NCBI GenBank assembly: GCA_937891445.1
Contig: CALAFV010000408.1
Span: 1-8,013, forward strand
Direction of reading: 5' to 3'
Length of the DNA stretch: 8,013 nt
Source of the DNA: an uncultured Phycisphaerales bacterium
GTDB lineage: Bacteria > Planctomycetota > Phycisphaerae > Phycisphaerales > UBA1924
Part shown: one piece after another, positions 1-6,666 of the stretch
How the letters are laid out: the number at the start of each line of letters is the position of its first letter
How positions within the stretch are numbered: position 1 is the stretch's first letter
The notes under the pieces: generated by a model
The model's input: only the letters and a program-made list of their open reading frames with translations
Told to the model about the DNA's origin: nothing
Databases searched by the model: none
Translations under genes and position numbers: made by a program

Positions 1-45
1 CGCAGCCGCCGAGCGGAACCCGTGGAGCGGTTCCCCCTGCCTGCT

Positions 46-73
46 CTTCCCTGCCCCGTAGGGGCAGAGGAAG
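46..73 (-). terminator. Stem-loop beyond the 3' end of the Mrr-like gene
   Basis: CTTCC-CTGCCCC pairs with GGGGCAG-a-GGAAG around a GTA loop, giving 12 base pairs with one bulged A at position 68. It starts about 40 bp past the stop codon of the minus-strand nuclease gene, where a terminator would sit. Neither side has a convincing T-tract, so intrinsic termination is uncertain. It could instead protect an mRNA 3' end or belong to a gene left of the window. A weaker 6-bp stem (GGAACC/GGTTCC, 15-34) lies next to it. I see no coding region in 1-113. Confidence 0.4.
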
Positions 74-113
74 CTCGTTCCCCCGCACCCGCCGGAAGCA
101 ACCTGTCGTCTTC

Positions 114-1190
114 TCACCCGACGGATACGTACACCCGCTTGAGCGGGAAGCGATGCCGCCACTCCGGTTCCAGCCGCTCATAGTGATCAAGGAAGAGCTC
201 GACGAATCGGTCTCCGTCGATCAGCACGAGGTCGGCGTCATTCTGCTGGACGTGCCGGGCGTCGTTCGAGAAGCCTCCCAGCGCGACCATGACGCCCTTC
301 TCGGGTCCGTTCAGTAGGCCGCGCAGTTGCTTCACTTCTGGAGCCCCAGCCGTGCCGGTGCCGCTCTTGCACTGGATCTTGATGATCGGGGGCTGGACAC
401 CGAGCGGATCGGGATGCGCAATCACGTCAACCCCGAGATCATGTGTGCCCGATTGTGTGTTCGCGGTGTACCCCATCGCCCGGAACACCGCGGCGACCAC
501 CTTCTCAAACTCCTGCCCGCTCCTGGACCACTGCCGGAGAAGATAGTCCTTCGTCTCTTCTTGGGCACGCTCCGCGAGGCTGTCGCCCGTCGTGCCCGCT
601 GCGTCCTTGCGTGTCGGCGCCGGTTCGGTCGCTGTCGCGGTCCCACGTTCCGGAACAGCGATTGCGGGGGCAGCCGCGGCGAGATCGGTTGCGGTTTCGC
701 CCCGGAGCACGGCGATTACCTCTTCGAGATGCTCGTCCGAGGTGGACACCGAAGAGAAGCTCCCGAAACTGTGCAAGGCGGCGTCAGAGAATGCGATGCG
801 AGGGACCGTCTTAAGCCACTCGACCGGCCTGACATTCGAATAGTCACTGGCCAGCAGGTCCGGATCGTCCCCCGCCCATCGGTACGGGCCCTTGATACGC
901 CCAATCATGATGTCGCGCGAGCCCTTGATCGGGTACACCACGGGATCTCCCGGCTTCATCTCGTGGGCAAACCGGAAGATCTGCCCGTAGGAGGCGCTGA
1001 CGGAGCCGGCGCTCCAGTCGGGGTAGGCCCGCTGGAGCGCCGCCTTCATTTTCTCGCGGGTGTTGTAGGGGCTGAGGTCGCCGATCCTCGTCCATCCGAT
1101 GCAGATGAACCCCTCCTGCTGTGCGCGGGCGGCGATTCTCGGGCTGTTGGAGATATGGACAACCCACAGGCGAGAGTTTGGTTCGAACAT
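114..1190 (-). CDS. Mrr-type restriction endonuclease with N-terminal PUA/EVE-like region
   Basis: A 358-aa protein of two parts. Residues 1-165 (WVVHIS near the start, GFICIGW at 27-33, KPGDPVVYP at 79-87, IGRIKGPY at 96-103, then VEWL and VPR) have the look of the PUA/EVE-like modules found before restriction nucleases, where they are thought to read modified bases. An Ala/Thr/Pro-rich linker covers about 166-205. Residues 222-330 are an Mrr catalytic domain: GQEFEKVVAAVFRAMGY, then HDLGVDVIAHPDPLG with acidic D251/D255, then the IQCK motif (Q273, K275), and late LIDGDRF. This is the usual D...QxK site of the PD-(D/E)XK fold. The family cuts DNA, often modified DNA (type IV restriction). 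No methyltransferase or specificity subunit is visible. The reading frame stays open far upstream, but similarity and codon sense begin at the ATG at 1190; extension would run through the dehydrogenase gene. Family assignment is firm, target modification is unknown. Confidence 0.85.
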   Translation of the reverse strand: MFEPNSRLWVVHISNSPRIAARAQQEGFICIGWTRIGDLSPYNTREKMKAALQRAYPDWSAGSVSASYGQIFRFAHEMKPGDPVVYPIKGSRDIMIGRIKGPYRWAGDDPDLLASDYSNVRPVEWLKTVPRIAFSDAALHSFGSFSSVSTSDEHLEEVIAVLRGETATDLAAAAPAIAVPERGTATATEPAPTRKDAAGTTGDSLAERAQEETKDYLLRQWSRSGQEFEKVVAAVFRAMGYTANTQSGTHDLGVDVIAHPDPLGVQPPIIKIQCKSGTGTAGAPEVKQLRGLLNGPEKGVMVALGGFSNDARHVQQNDADLVLIDGDRFVELFLDHYERLEPEWRHRFPLKRVYVSVG

Positions 1191-1196
1191 GCCGCC

Positions 1197-1202
1197 AGTA
1201 TA
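1197..1202 (-). promoter_or_regulatory. Possible -10 box of the nuclease gene, implying a leaderless mRNA
   Basis: On the minus strand TATACT ends six bases (GGCGGC) before the ATG at 1190, in an AT-rich patch of an otherwise GC-rich gap. Transcription starting 7 nt after this box would begin at or next to the A of the ATG. No Shine-Dalgarno sequence precedes that ATG. A partial -35 (TTGCCC, 1224-1229) lies 21 bp upstream, which is too far for an ideal promoter. The hexamer is seen; promoter function is inferred. Confidence 0.35.
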
Positions 1203-1239
1203 CTGCAAGGGTGGGCTTTCGCGGGGCAACGGTCCGGTG

Positions 1240-1280
1240 TAAGATCCGGCTCGCACAGCCCGGGAACCGGGCCCAGGAGA
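1240..1280 (+). promoter_or_regulatory. Leader of the dehydrogenase gene: possible -10 and clear ribosome binding site
   Basis: AGGAGA at 1275-1280 lies 9 bases before the ATG at 1290 and decides that start. TAAGAT at 1240-1245 is a candidate -10 box giving a leader of about 40 nt; the matching -35 region (TTTCGC, 1217-1222) is poor. The ribosome binding site is solid, the promoter is a guess. Confidence 0.45.
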
Positions 1281-1289
1281 CCCCAGACC

Positions 1290-2450
1290 ATGGCCAAGTA
1301 CCGCATTGCCTGGATGCCCGGCGACGGGATCGGCGTGGACGTCATGGACGCCGCACGCATCGTCCTGGACGCCATGAAGCTCGACGCCGAGTACGTCCCC
1401 TGCGACATCGGCTGGGAGTTCTGGTGCAAGGAGGGCAACCCCCTCCCCGACCGCACCATCAAGGTCCTCCAGGACTCCACCTGCGCCCTCTTCGGCGCGA
1501 TCACGAGCAAGCCGCCGGACGACGCGAAGGAGGAACTCGCCCCCGAACTCAAGGGCAAGGGCCTGGTCTACTTCTCCCCGATCGTCCGCCTCCGCCAACT
1601 CTTCAACCTCCACACGAACATGCGCCCGTGCAAGAGTTACCCGGGCAACCCGCTCAACTACCGCGGCACGGCCCTGGCCAACCCCTCCGGCGCGGACGTC
1701 ATGATCGACCAGGTCGTCTTCCGCGAGAACACCGAGGGGATGTACGGCGGCGTCGAGTTTTTCCCGCTGCCCGAGAGCGTCTACGAGGCGCTGTGCCTGA
1801 ACCCCAAGATGAAGCCGTGGAAGGACAAGGGCCTCGAGAACGTCGCCCTCTCCACGCGCATCGTGAGCGTGCAGGGGTGCACCAACATCTGCCGCCAGGC
1901 CTTCGAGTACGCCAAGAAGACCGGCCGCAAGCGCGTCACGCTGGTCGAGAAGCCCAACGTCCTCCGCGAGACCGGCGGCCTGATGACCCGCATCTTCCGC
2001 AACATGGCCAAGGAGTACGAGGCCGCGGGCATCCGCGCCGACGAGGCGAACATCGACGCCATCTGCATGTGGATGTTCAAGAACCCGCAGGACTACTCGG
2101 TCCTCGTCGCCGAGAACATGTTCGGCGACATCGTCAGCGACCTGTGCGCCGGCCTGGTCGGCGGGCTGGGCTTCGCCCCCAGCGCGAATATCGGCGACAA
2201 GTACGCCGTCTTCGAGCCCACCCACGGCTCGGCCCCCAAGTACGCCGGCCAGTACAAGGTCAACCCCCACGCGATGCTCCTGACCGCCAAACTCATGCTC
2301 GACTGGCTCGGCGAGACGGCCCTGGCCAACCAACTGGAATCGGCCATCGCCCGCGTCATCAAGGAGGGCAAGGTCCGCACCTACGACATGGGCGGCAGCA
2401 GCAGCACGCTCGACGTCGCGAGGGAGGTCGCGAAGTACGCCGCGGGCTGA
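1290..2450 (+). CDS. Isocitrate/isopropylmalate dehydrogenase family protein, probably isocitrate dehydrogenase
   Basis: A 386-aa beta-decarboxylating dehydrogenase. The nucleotide-side motif PGDGIG is at 10-15. Substrate arginines are R102 (RLRQ), R112 (NMRP) and R145 (VFRENTEG), with K221. Metal-binding aspartates are D256 (NIDA), D280 (FGD) and D284 (SD). FAPSANIGD (295-303) and THGSAPKYAG (311-320) closely match NADP isocitrate dehydrogenases. By alignment from memory with E. coli Icd, K317, Y318, V324 and Y365 correspond to NADP determinants K344, Y345, V351 and Y391, but R395 is replaced by G369. S96 matches the phosphorylatable S113; I98 replaces N115. The likely reaction is oxidative decarboxylation of isocitrate to 2-oxoglutarate in the cytoplasm; a related acid such as homoisocitrate is possible. 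Length lies between isopropylmalate dehydrogenases (about 360) and E. coli Icd (416). Codons are strongly C-ending. It has its own ribosome binding site and terminator, so it looks monocistronic. Confidence 0.85.
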   Translation: MAKYRIAWMPGDGIGVDVMDAARIVLDAMKLDAEYVPCDIGWEFWCKEGNPLPDRTIKVLQDSTCALFGAITSKPPDDAKEELAPELKGKGLVYFSPIVRLRQLFNLHTNMRPCKSYPGNPLNYRGTALANPSGADVMIDQVVFRENTEGMYGGVEFFPLPESVYEALCLNPKMKPWKDKGLENVALSTRIVSVQGCTNICRQAFEYAKKTGRKRVTLVEKPNVLRETGGLMTRIFRNMAKEYEAAGIRADEANIDAICMWMFKNPQDYSVLVAENMFGDIVSDLCAGLVGGLGFAPSANIGDKYAVFEPTHGSAPKYAGQYKVNPHAMLLTAKLMLDWLGETALANQLESAIARVIKEGKVRTYDMGGSSSTLDVAREVAKYAAG

Positions 2451-2498
2451 TGATGCAGCCGCGGCGAGCCTGCTGAGCGGCCCGATCCGAAAAAGAAG

Positions 2499-2528
2499 CG
2501 GGGGACGCGCCGTCGGGCGCGTCCCCCG
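2499..2528. terminator. Bidirectional intrinsic terminator between convergent genes
   Basis: CGGGGGACGCGCC pairs perfectly with GGCGCGTCCCCCG around a GTCG tetraloop, a 13-bp stem. On the minus strand it is followed by GCTTCTTTTTC, a good T-tract, so it suits the DUF11 gene that ends at 2555 on that strand. On the plus strand it is followed by the weaker TGCTGTTTCTCT, serving the dehydrogenase gene that ends at 2450. Confidence 0.85.
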
Positions 2529-2554
2529 TGCTGTTTCTCTGGTTCGGCCGGCCG

Positions 2555-4795
2555 TTACTCGACGATCCGGGTCGATTCGGTCTCGACGACCGGGCGCGTC
2601 AGTTGGTCGGCACGCATGTTCACGCGGAACCGCGTGTCGCCCGCCGCGTCCGCGTTCACGAAGACGCGGAACGTCACGCGCTGCCCGGGGGCCAGCACGT
2701 CGATCGGGCGGAACGCGGCGCCGGTCTCGGTCCGGGCGAACGGCGACGGGCCTTCGGCGTTCTGGAGGCTCGTGCGCTCGTCGAGTTCGAACTCCAGCGC
2801 GACGTTGGTCGCATCCGCGGTTCCCTGGTTCACGACCGTGATGTCGTAGGCCGTCCGTCCGCCGACGCGGATCGGGTCCTCGATGTCCACGACCTCAAGC
2901 AGCAGCGCCGTGATCCCCTCGAACCGCACGGTCGTGCAGTCGCGCGCGGGCTCGACGCCCAGGGCGCTGACGACGGCGCAGTTCTCCAGCGTCCCGGCCT
3001 GCGTGCCGGCCATGCGGACCAGGATCGTCCGGCTCTGCCCCGGCGGGATCGTGCCCAGGTTCCAGGTCACGCGGTCCTGCGACGCCGAGGCGTTCTCGGA
3101 GGCCTCGAGGAACCGGGCCCCCGTCGGGATCAGGTCCTCGAGCACGACGTTGTGGGCCGGGGCGTCGCCGGTGTTGGTCACGGTGATCTCGAAGTCGGCG
3201 CCGATGTTGGTGTACTCGACCTCCGGGCCGCGCTTCTGGATCTCCAGCCGCGCCTGGCGGACGTTCGTCGAGGCCTGGGCCTCATCCGACAGGCCGCCGG
3301 CCGCCGTGACGCGGGCGATGTTGGTGAACCGGCCGGTCGTCGGGGCCACGGCGCTGACGGTGAAGGTCTTGGACTCGCCGGCGTTGAGCGTGCCGACGTC
3401 GATCTGGACCTGGTTCTCGCCGTTGGCGGTGCGCATGTCGCCCGGCAGCGGGTCGATGATCATCACGTCGCGGGCCGGGCCGACGCCGGTGTTCGTGACC
3501 GTGACCTGCCAGGTGATCTCCTGGCCGACGGACGCCTCCTCCGGCCCGGTCTTGTTGATGCGGAGGTACGGCTGGATGGCGTTGACCATCGCGCACATCA
3601 CGGGCGTGTACGCCGCGGAGGTGCAGATCATCTGCTGGCCGGCGCCGGGGACGACGCCGCTGATGGTGATCGTGCGGCTCTCGCCGGGGCCGAGGTCGCC
3701 GATGAAGTAGTCATTCGACGGGCCGGCGTCGGAGCCGCCCATCGGCGCTGCGCCGACGGGGCGGAAGGTCCGGCCGCGGTCGTCCCACCGGTTGTCCCAT
3801 CCGCCGTCCCACCGGCTCTCCGGCTGCGTCGCCCAGCCGCCGACCTGCTGCGTCGTGGTCGTGGAGCGCTGCTGGTAACTGGTGGTCTGGATGTTGGGGC
3901 CGGCCGTGTCCGTGCGCGGGCGCTGGTACGGGTCGCCGAAGGCGTCGCGCTGGCCGCTGTCGAGGGGCTGGCGGGCCAGTTCGGACTGGTTGATGACGCC
4001 GCCGCTGTCGCGGCGGTCCATGTCGCTCTGGCGGGCCATGTCGCGCAGGTCGCGGTTGAGTTGCTGCTCCTCGTCGCGGATGCGGCGGGACTGGTCGGTC
4101 TGCGGGCCGTTGTCGCGCAGGCGGCCGGGCTGGTCGCTCTGCTCGGCGCCGCCGGGGCCGGGCGTCGGGAACCCGCGGCTCTGGTCGAAGCCGGTGGTGC
4201 GGATGTCCGGCCGCGTCGGGTCCTGGCGGCGGTCCATCGCCTGGTCGCGGGTGTCGAGCGTGACGTCGTGGTCGGGCCTGGTGTCGTAACTCGCGCGCTG
4301 CGTCGTCGTCTTCGTGGTCGTGTGGTCCGCGTGCCCGGCGGCGGTCTGCGTGGGCATGCTCGTGGTCTGGATCGTGGGCTGCGTTCCGCCGTGCATGGCG
4401 GTCTGGCCGCCCATGCCGGGGGAGTGCGTCGCGCCGGCGTGCTCGCGGATCCAGACGTTCTGGAGCACGAGGTTGTCGGAGGTGTTCTCGACGGTGACCT
4501 GGTACTCGAAGGGCTGGCCGGCGATGACCTCCTCGGGGAGGTACTTGGTGACGCGTAGCACGTTGTCGAGCGTGGCGGAGGACTGGCGCATGCCGCGGGT
4601 CGAGACCGTGCGCGTCGTCGCGCCGCCCGTCTGGGAGGCGGTGCGGACCGTCGCATCGGACCGTTGCCCGGTCGTGGAGCGGGTGCTGCGCGTGTCCTTA
4701 TTCGACTCGCAGCCGGCCGCGGCGACGAGCGCGGCGGCGGTCACGAGAGAGGCCCAGCGGGCGGCCGGGCGAAGCGTCCGGGCGTTGCTCAACAC
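2555..4795 (-). CDS. DUF11-repeat lipoprotein with large low-complexity insert
   Basis: A 746-aa predicted surface protein. A lipoprotein signal (hydrophobic 17-27, AAGC lipobox, C29) is followed by a Ser/Thr-rich tether to about residue 75. DUF11-type beta-sandwich repeats follow: a first one at 76-117 that resumes at 358-405, then 408-512, 515-624 and 632-746. Typical signs are VTVTNTG (431-437), ITVTNTG (537-543), ITVVNQG (652-658), DPLPGD and LGPGES/LNAGES/IPPGQS. The first repeat is split by about 235 residues rich in Gln, Arg, Asp, Thr and Pro. Cysteine pairs C391/C401 and C606/C620 may form disulfides. Such repeats occur in adhesive or envelope proteins; the exact role here is unknown. 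The start is GTG at 4795 (leftmost base of the codon 4793), supported by AAAGGAG at 4803-4809 with 7-base spacing. It stands alone and ends at the shared terminator. Confidence 0.85.
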   Translation of the reverse strand: MLSNARTLRPAARWASLVTAAALVAAAGCESNKDTRSTRSTTGQRSDATVRTASQTGGATTRTVSTRGMRQSSATLDNVLRVTKYLPEEVIAGQPFEYQVTVENTSDNLVLQNVWIREHAGATHSPGMGGQTAMHGGTQPTIQTTSMPTQTAAGHADHTTTKTTTQRASYDTRPDHDVTLDTRDQAMDRRQDPTRPDIRTTGFDQSRGFPTPGPGGAEQSDQPGRLRDNGPQTDQSRRIRDEEQQLNRDLRDMARQSDMDRRDSGGVINQSELARQPLDSGQRDAFGDPYQRPRTDTAGPNIQTTSYQQRSTTTTQQVGGWATQPESRWDGGWDNRWDDRGRTFRPVGAAPMGGSDAGPSNDYFIGDLGPGESRTITISGVVPGAGQQMICTSAAYTPVMCAMVNAIQPYLRINKTGPEEASVGQEITWQVTVTNTGVGPARDVMIIDPLPGDMRTANGENQVQIDVGTLNAGESKTFTVSAVAPTTGRFTNIARVTAAGGLSDEAQASTNVRQARLEIQKRGPEVEYTNIGADFEITVTNTGDAPAHNVVLEDLIPTGARFLEASENASASQDRVTWNLGTIPPGQSRTILVRMAGTQAGTLENCAVVSALGVEPARDCTTVRFEGITALLLEVVDIEDPIRVGGRTAYDITVVNQGTADATNVALEFELDERTSLQNAEGPSPFARTETGAAFRPIDVLAPGQRVTFRVFVNADAAGDTRFRVNMRADQLTRPVVETESTRIVE

Positions 4796-4903
4796 GGTTC
4801 GACTCCTTTGTACGGCGGTGGTGCGACGCGGTCCGTCATTCGCCCCGGCCCCCGCCGCCGCCGGGCCGAGTCTGGAGCGGCCTGGCGCGGCCGGGCGCGG
4901 CGA

Positions 4904-4924
4904 TCGGCCGGAGCGTCCGGCCGA
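4904..4924. repeat. 8-bp inverted repeat in the divergent gap
   Basis: TCGGCCGG and CCGGCCGA flank a 5-base AGCGT spacer and pair perfectly. It sits about 110 bp upstream of the DUF11 start and 180 bp upstream of the MmgE start. It could be an operator or an incidental GC-rich hairpin; there is no T-tract. Confidence 0.4.
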
Positions 4925-5054
4925 ACCCCGAGGGCCGTTGGAAGGAGTAGACGGTTGGGGTCAATGGCGGATGGAAGGCGAATGAGATTGCACTGACGGC
5001 TGGTGGGGTCGGTGCGCCGCCGGGCGCGGGGGCGGCGGGCGTGGTAGCATGGTG

Positions 5055-5071
5055 GCCCGGCGCAGCCGGGC
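5055..5071 (+). repeat. 7-bp hairpin in the MmgE/PrpD leader
   Basis: GCCCGGC and GCCGGGC pair around a GCA loop, 20 bases before the ribosome binding site. If transcription starts near the TAGCAT box (5045-5050), this hairpin would form at the very 5' end of the mRNA, where it could stabilise the message. GC-rich composition makes chance pairing quite possible. Confidence 0.35.
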
Positions 5072-5105
5072 GCACCGGGCGCGGCGGGGACAGGAGATCG
5101 GCGAC

Positions 5106-6545
5106 ATGGGCGGTCATCACGGGTCGGGCGGGGGGGCTGGCGGTCGGTACGTCACGCGGGAGTTGGCCGAGTGGGCCGCGCAGTTGCGCTACGAGCACCT
5201 GAGCCCCGAGGCGGTGCACATGGCGAAACTGTTCCTGTTCGATTCGCTGGGGTGCGCCCTTGGGGGGAGCCAGCAGGAGGACGCCCGGATTCTGCTGGAG
5301 CACGTCCGGCGGAACTGCGGGACGCCGGCGAGCAACGCGTGCACGTGCTTCGTGTCGGGGCTGCGCACGAGCGTCGTGGAGGCGTCGCTGGTCAACGCCC
5401 ACATGATCCGGGCGATGGATTACAACGACATCTACTGGAAGGCCGACCCGTGCCACCCCAGCGACATCATCCCGGCGGCGCTGACGGTGGGGGAGTACCG
5501 CGGCGCCAGCGGGAAAGACGTGATCGTCGGGATGATCATCGCGTACGAGATCGAGATGCGGCTGTGCGAGATCGGGCGACCGGGGATCCGTGAATATGGG
5601 TGGCACCACGCGACGCTGACGGCGCTGGCGGCGCCGTTCGCGGCCGGGCGGATGCTGGGGCTGTCGCCGGAGCAGATCCAGCACGCGGCGGGGATCTCCG
5701 GCAGCCGCGCGTGCACGCTGGGGGCGGTGACGGCGGGGAAACTGACGAACATGAAGAACACGGTGGACCCGATGGCGACGCGCGCGGGGGTCGAGAGCGC
5801 GCTGCTCGCGGAACTCGGGTACACCGGGCCGGAGCACGTGATCGACGGGAAGGAGGGGCTGTACCACGTCTTCGGTCACGACTGGGACAAGGAGGGGCTG
5901 ACGCGCGACCTGCCGCGGAGCCCGAAGGACCGGTACCGCATCCTGGACTGCGGGATGAAGTCGTTCCCGATCGAGGCGCTGAGCCACGCGCCGCTGACGG
6001 CGATGATGAAGGTCGTGGCGGAGCACGGGATCAAGGCGGACCAGGTGGCGGAGATCAAGGTCGAGGTGATCGCCCGCGCGGCGGACATTCTCGGGGATCC
6101 GCACAAGTACAGGCCCAACAGCAAGGAGACGGCGGACCACTCGCTGCCGTACTGCCTGGCGGTGGGGCTGGTGGACGGGATGGTGACGCCGCTGCAGTTC
6201 CGCGAGGAGCGGGTGCTGGACAAGAGCCTGATCCCGGTGATGGACAAGGTGAAGGTGGTGGCCAACGAGGAGTTCGAGAGCCTGTTCCCGAAGTACCAGC
6301 CCAGCCGCGTGACGATCACGACGGTAAGCGGGGACAGTTTCTCCAAGCGCGTGGACGTGCCGAAGGGGGATCCGCGGGACCCGATGACTGAGGACGAGAT
6401 CGCGGTGAAGTTCAACGCGCTGGGGAAGGAGGTGGTGGGGGAGGAGCGGTGCGAGCAGTTGCGGAAGGTGATCATGGGGCTGGAGAAGGAGAGCAGCGTG
6501 GACCGGCTCCTTGAGTTGATGTGCGTGGGGGAAAACGGGCGCTAG
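5106..6545 (+). CDS. MmgE/PrpD family protein (2-methylcitrate dehydratase-like)
   Basis: A 479-aa protein of the MmgE/PrpD fold, whose known members dehydrate 2-methylcitrate (propionate breakdown) or act on related tricarboxylic acids. Family landmarks, in order: a helical start LAEWAAQLRYEHLSPEAV, FDSLGCALGG (45-54), AMDYNDIYW (103-111) with HPSDIIPAAL (117-126), GWHHATLTALAAPFAAG (165-181), GKLTNMKNTVDP (211-222), MKSFPIEALSHAPL (284-297) and ADHSLPYCLAVGLVDG (343-358). These match the PrpD active-site segments DYND, HPSD and ADHSLPY. A Gly-rich tail (1-13) precedes the conserved region. The start at 5106 has AGGAGA 8 bases upstream; an in-frame ATG at 5049 lacks one and adds only an Arg-rich stretch. 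No PrpB, PrpC or AcnD homologue is in the window, so the substrate is open. Codons end mostly in G (GCG, CTG, GGG), unlike the dehydrogenase gene. It is followed on the same strand by the DinB gene, possibly cotranscribed. Confidence 0.88.
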   Translation: MGGHHGSGGGAGGRYVTRELAEWAAQLRYEHLSPEAVHMAKLFLFDSLGCALGGSQQEDARILLEHVRRNCGTPASNACTCFVSGLRTSVVEASLVNAHMIRAMDYNDIYWKADPCHPSDIIPAALTVGEYRGASGKDVIVGMIIAYEIEMRLCEIGRPGIREYGWHHATLTALAAPFAAGRMLGLSPEQIQHAAGISGSRACTLGAVTAGKLTNMKNTVDPMATRAGVESALLAELGYTGPEHVIDGKEGLYHVFGHDWDKEGLTRDLPRSPKDRYRILDCGMKSFPIEALSHAPLTAMMKVVAEHGIKADQVAEIKVEVIARAADILGDPHKYRPNSKETADHSLPYCLAVGLVDGMVTPLQFREERVLDKSLIPVMDKVKVVANEEFESLFPKYQPSRVTITTVSGDSFSKRVDVPKGDPRDPMTEDEIAVKFNALGKEVVGEERCEQLRKVIMGLEKESSVDRLLELMCVGENGR

Positions 6546-6569
6546 AAGCCTCGGAGCAGAAGGCAAGTT

Positions 6570-6645
6570 CACCACAGAGGCACAGAGAACACAGAGAGGG
6601 CAAACGGCTTGCATCGGTCTCTGTGTTCTCTGTGCCTCTGTGGTG
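6570..6645. repeat. Perfect 28-bp inverted repeat of CACAGAG units
   Basis: The left arm (6570-6597) and right arm (6618-6645) are exact reverse complements, separated by 20 bases that contain a further 4-bp stem (GCAA/TTGC, 6600-6612). Each arm holds three CACAGAG units, at 6573, 6581 and 6590 on the left. I recall very similar sequences as dispersed intergenic repeats in planctomycetes, acidobacteria and other environmental bacteria, often mistranslated as short proteins. It lies between the MmgE and DinB genes, ending 9 bases before the DinB ribosome binding site. No T-tract follows, only TTT in gcgcctttatg. Confidence 0.85.
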
Positions 6646-6666
6646 CGCCTTTATGGAGGAGCCGGG

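Larger units (their letters stand above)
4796..5105. other. GC-rich divergent intergenic region
   Basis: This 310-bp gap separates the divergent DUF11 and MmgE/PrpD genes, so it must hold both promoters. I find the DUF11 ribosome binding site (4803-4809), the MmgE ribosome binding site (AGGAGA, 5092-5097), two GC-rich hairpins (listed separately) and a weak -10-like TAGCAT at 5045-5050 with no matching -35. No protein with credible composition is visible. Confidence 0.6.

Noticed and set aside
327..1289. N-terminal extension of the dehydrogenase
   Set aside because: It is antisense to the nuclease, and a good ribosome binding site plus the expected family N-terminus place the start at 1290.
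1191..2333. N-terminal extension of the nuclease through the dehydrogenase gene
   Set aside because: The extension is an antisense reading of the dehydrogenase and lacks recognisable similarity; the nuclease module begins at the Met at 1190.
2528..4558. Long open frame on the plus strand across the DUF11 gene
   Set aside because: It is the antisense shadow of the DUF11 gene: Ala/Gly/Val/Arg-dominated, with no domain, while the minus strand has a signal peptide, domains and a ribosome binding site.
4959..4964. TTGACC on the minus strand as a -35 box for the DUF11 gene
   Set aside because: Five of six bases match, but no -10-like hexamer lies 16-18 bases downstream.
1290..6545. A methylcitrate or citrate-cycle operon joining the dehydrogenase and MmgE
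   Set aside because: An opposite-strand gene and a strong terminator separate them, and no other pathway gene is present.
4836..6614. Long open frame on the minus strand across the MmgE gene
   Set aside because: His/Arg/Pro/Leu-rich shadow of MmgE; it begins inside the CACAGAG palindrome, a common source of false short proteins.
6640..6666. GTG start for DinB at 6640
   Set aside because: It lies in the palindrome's right arm with no ribosome binding site; the ATG at 6667 has GGAGGA.
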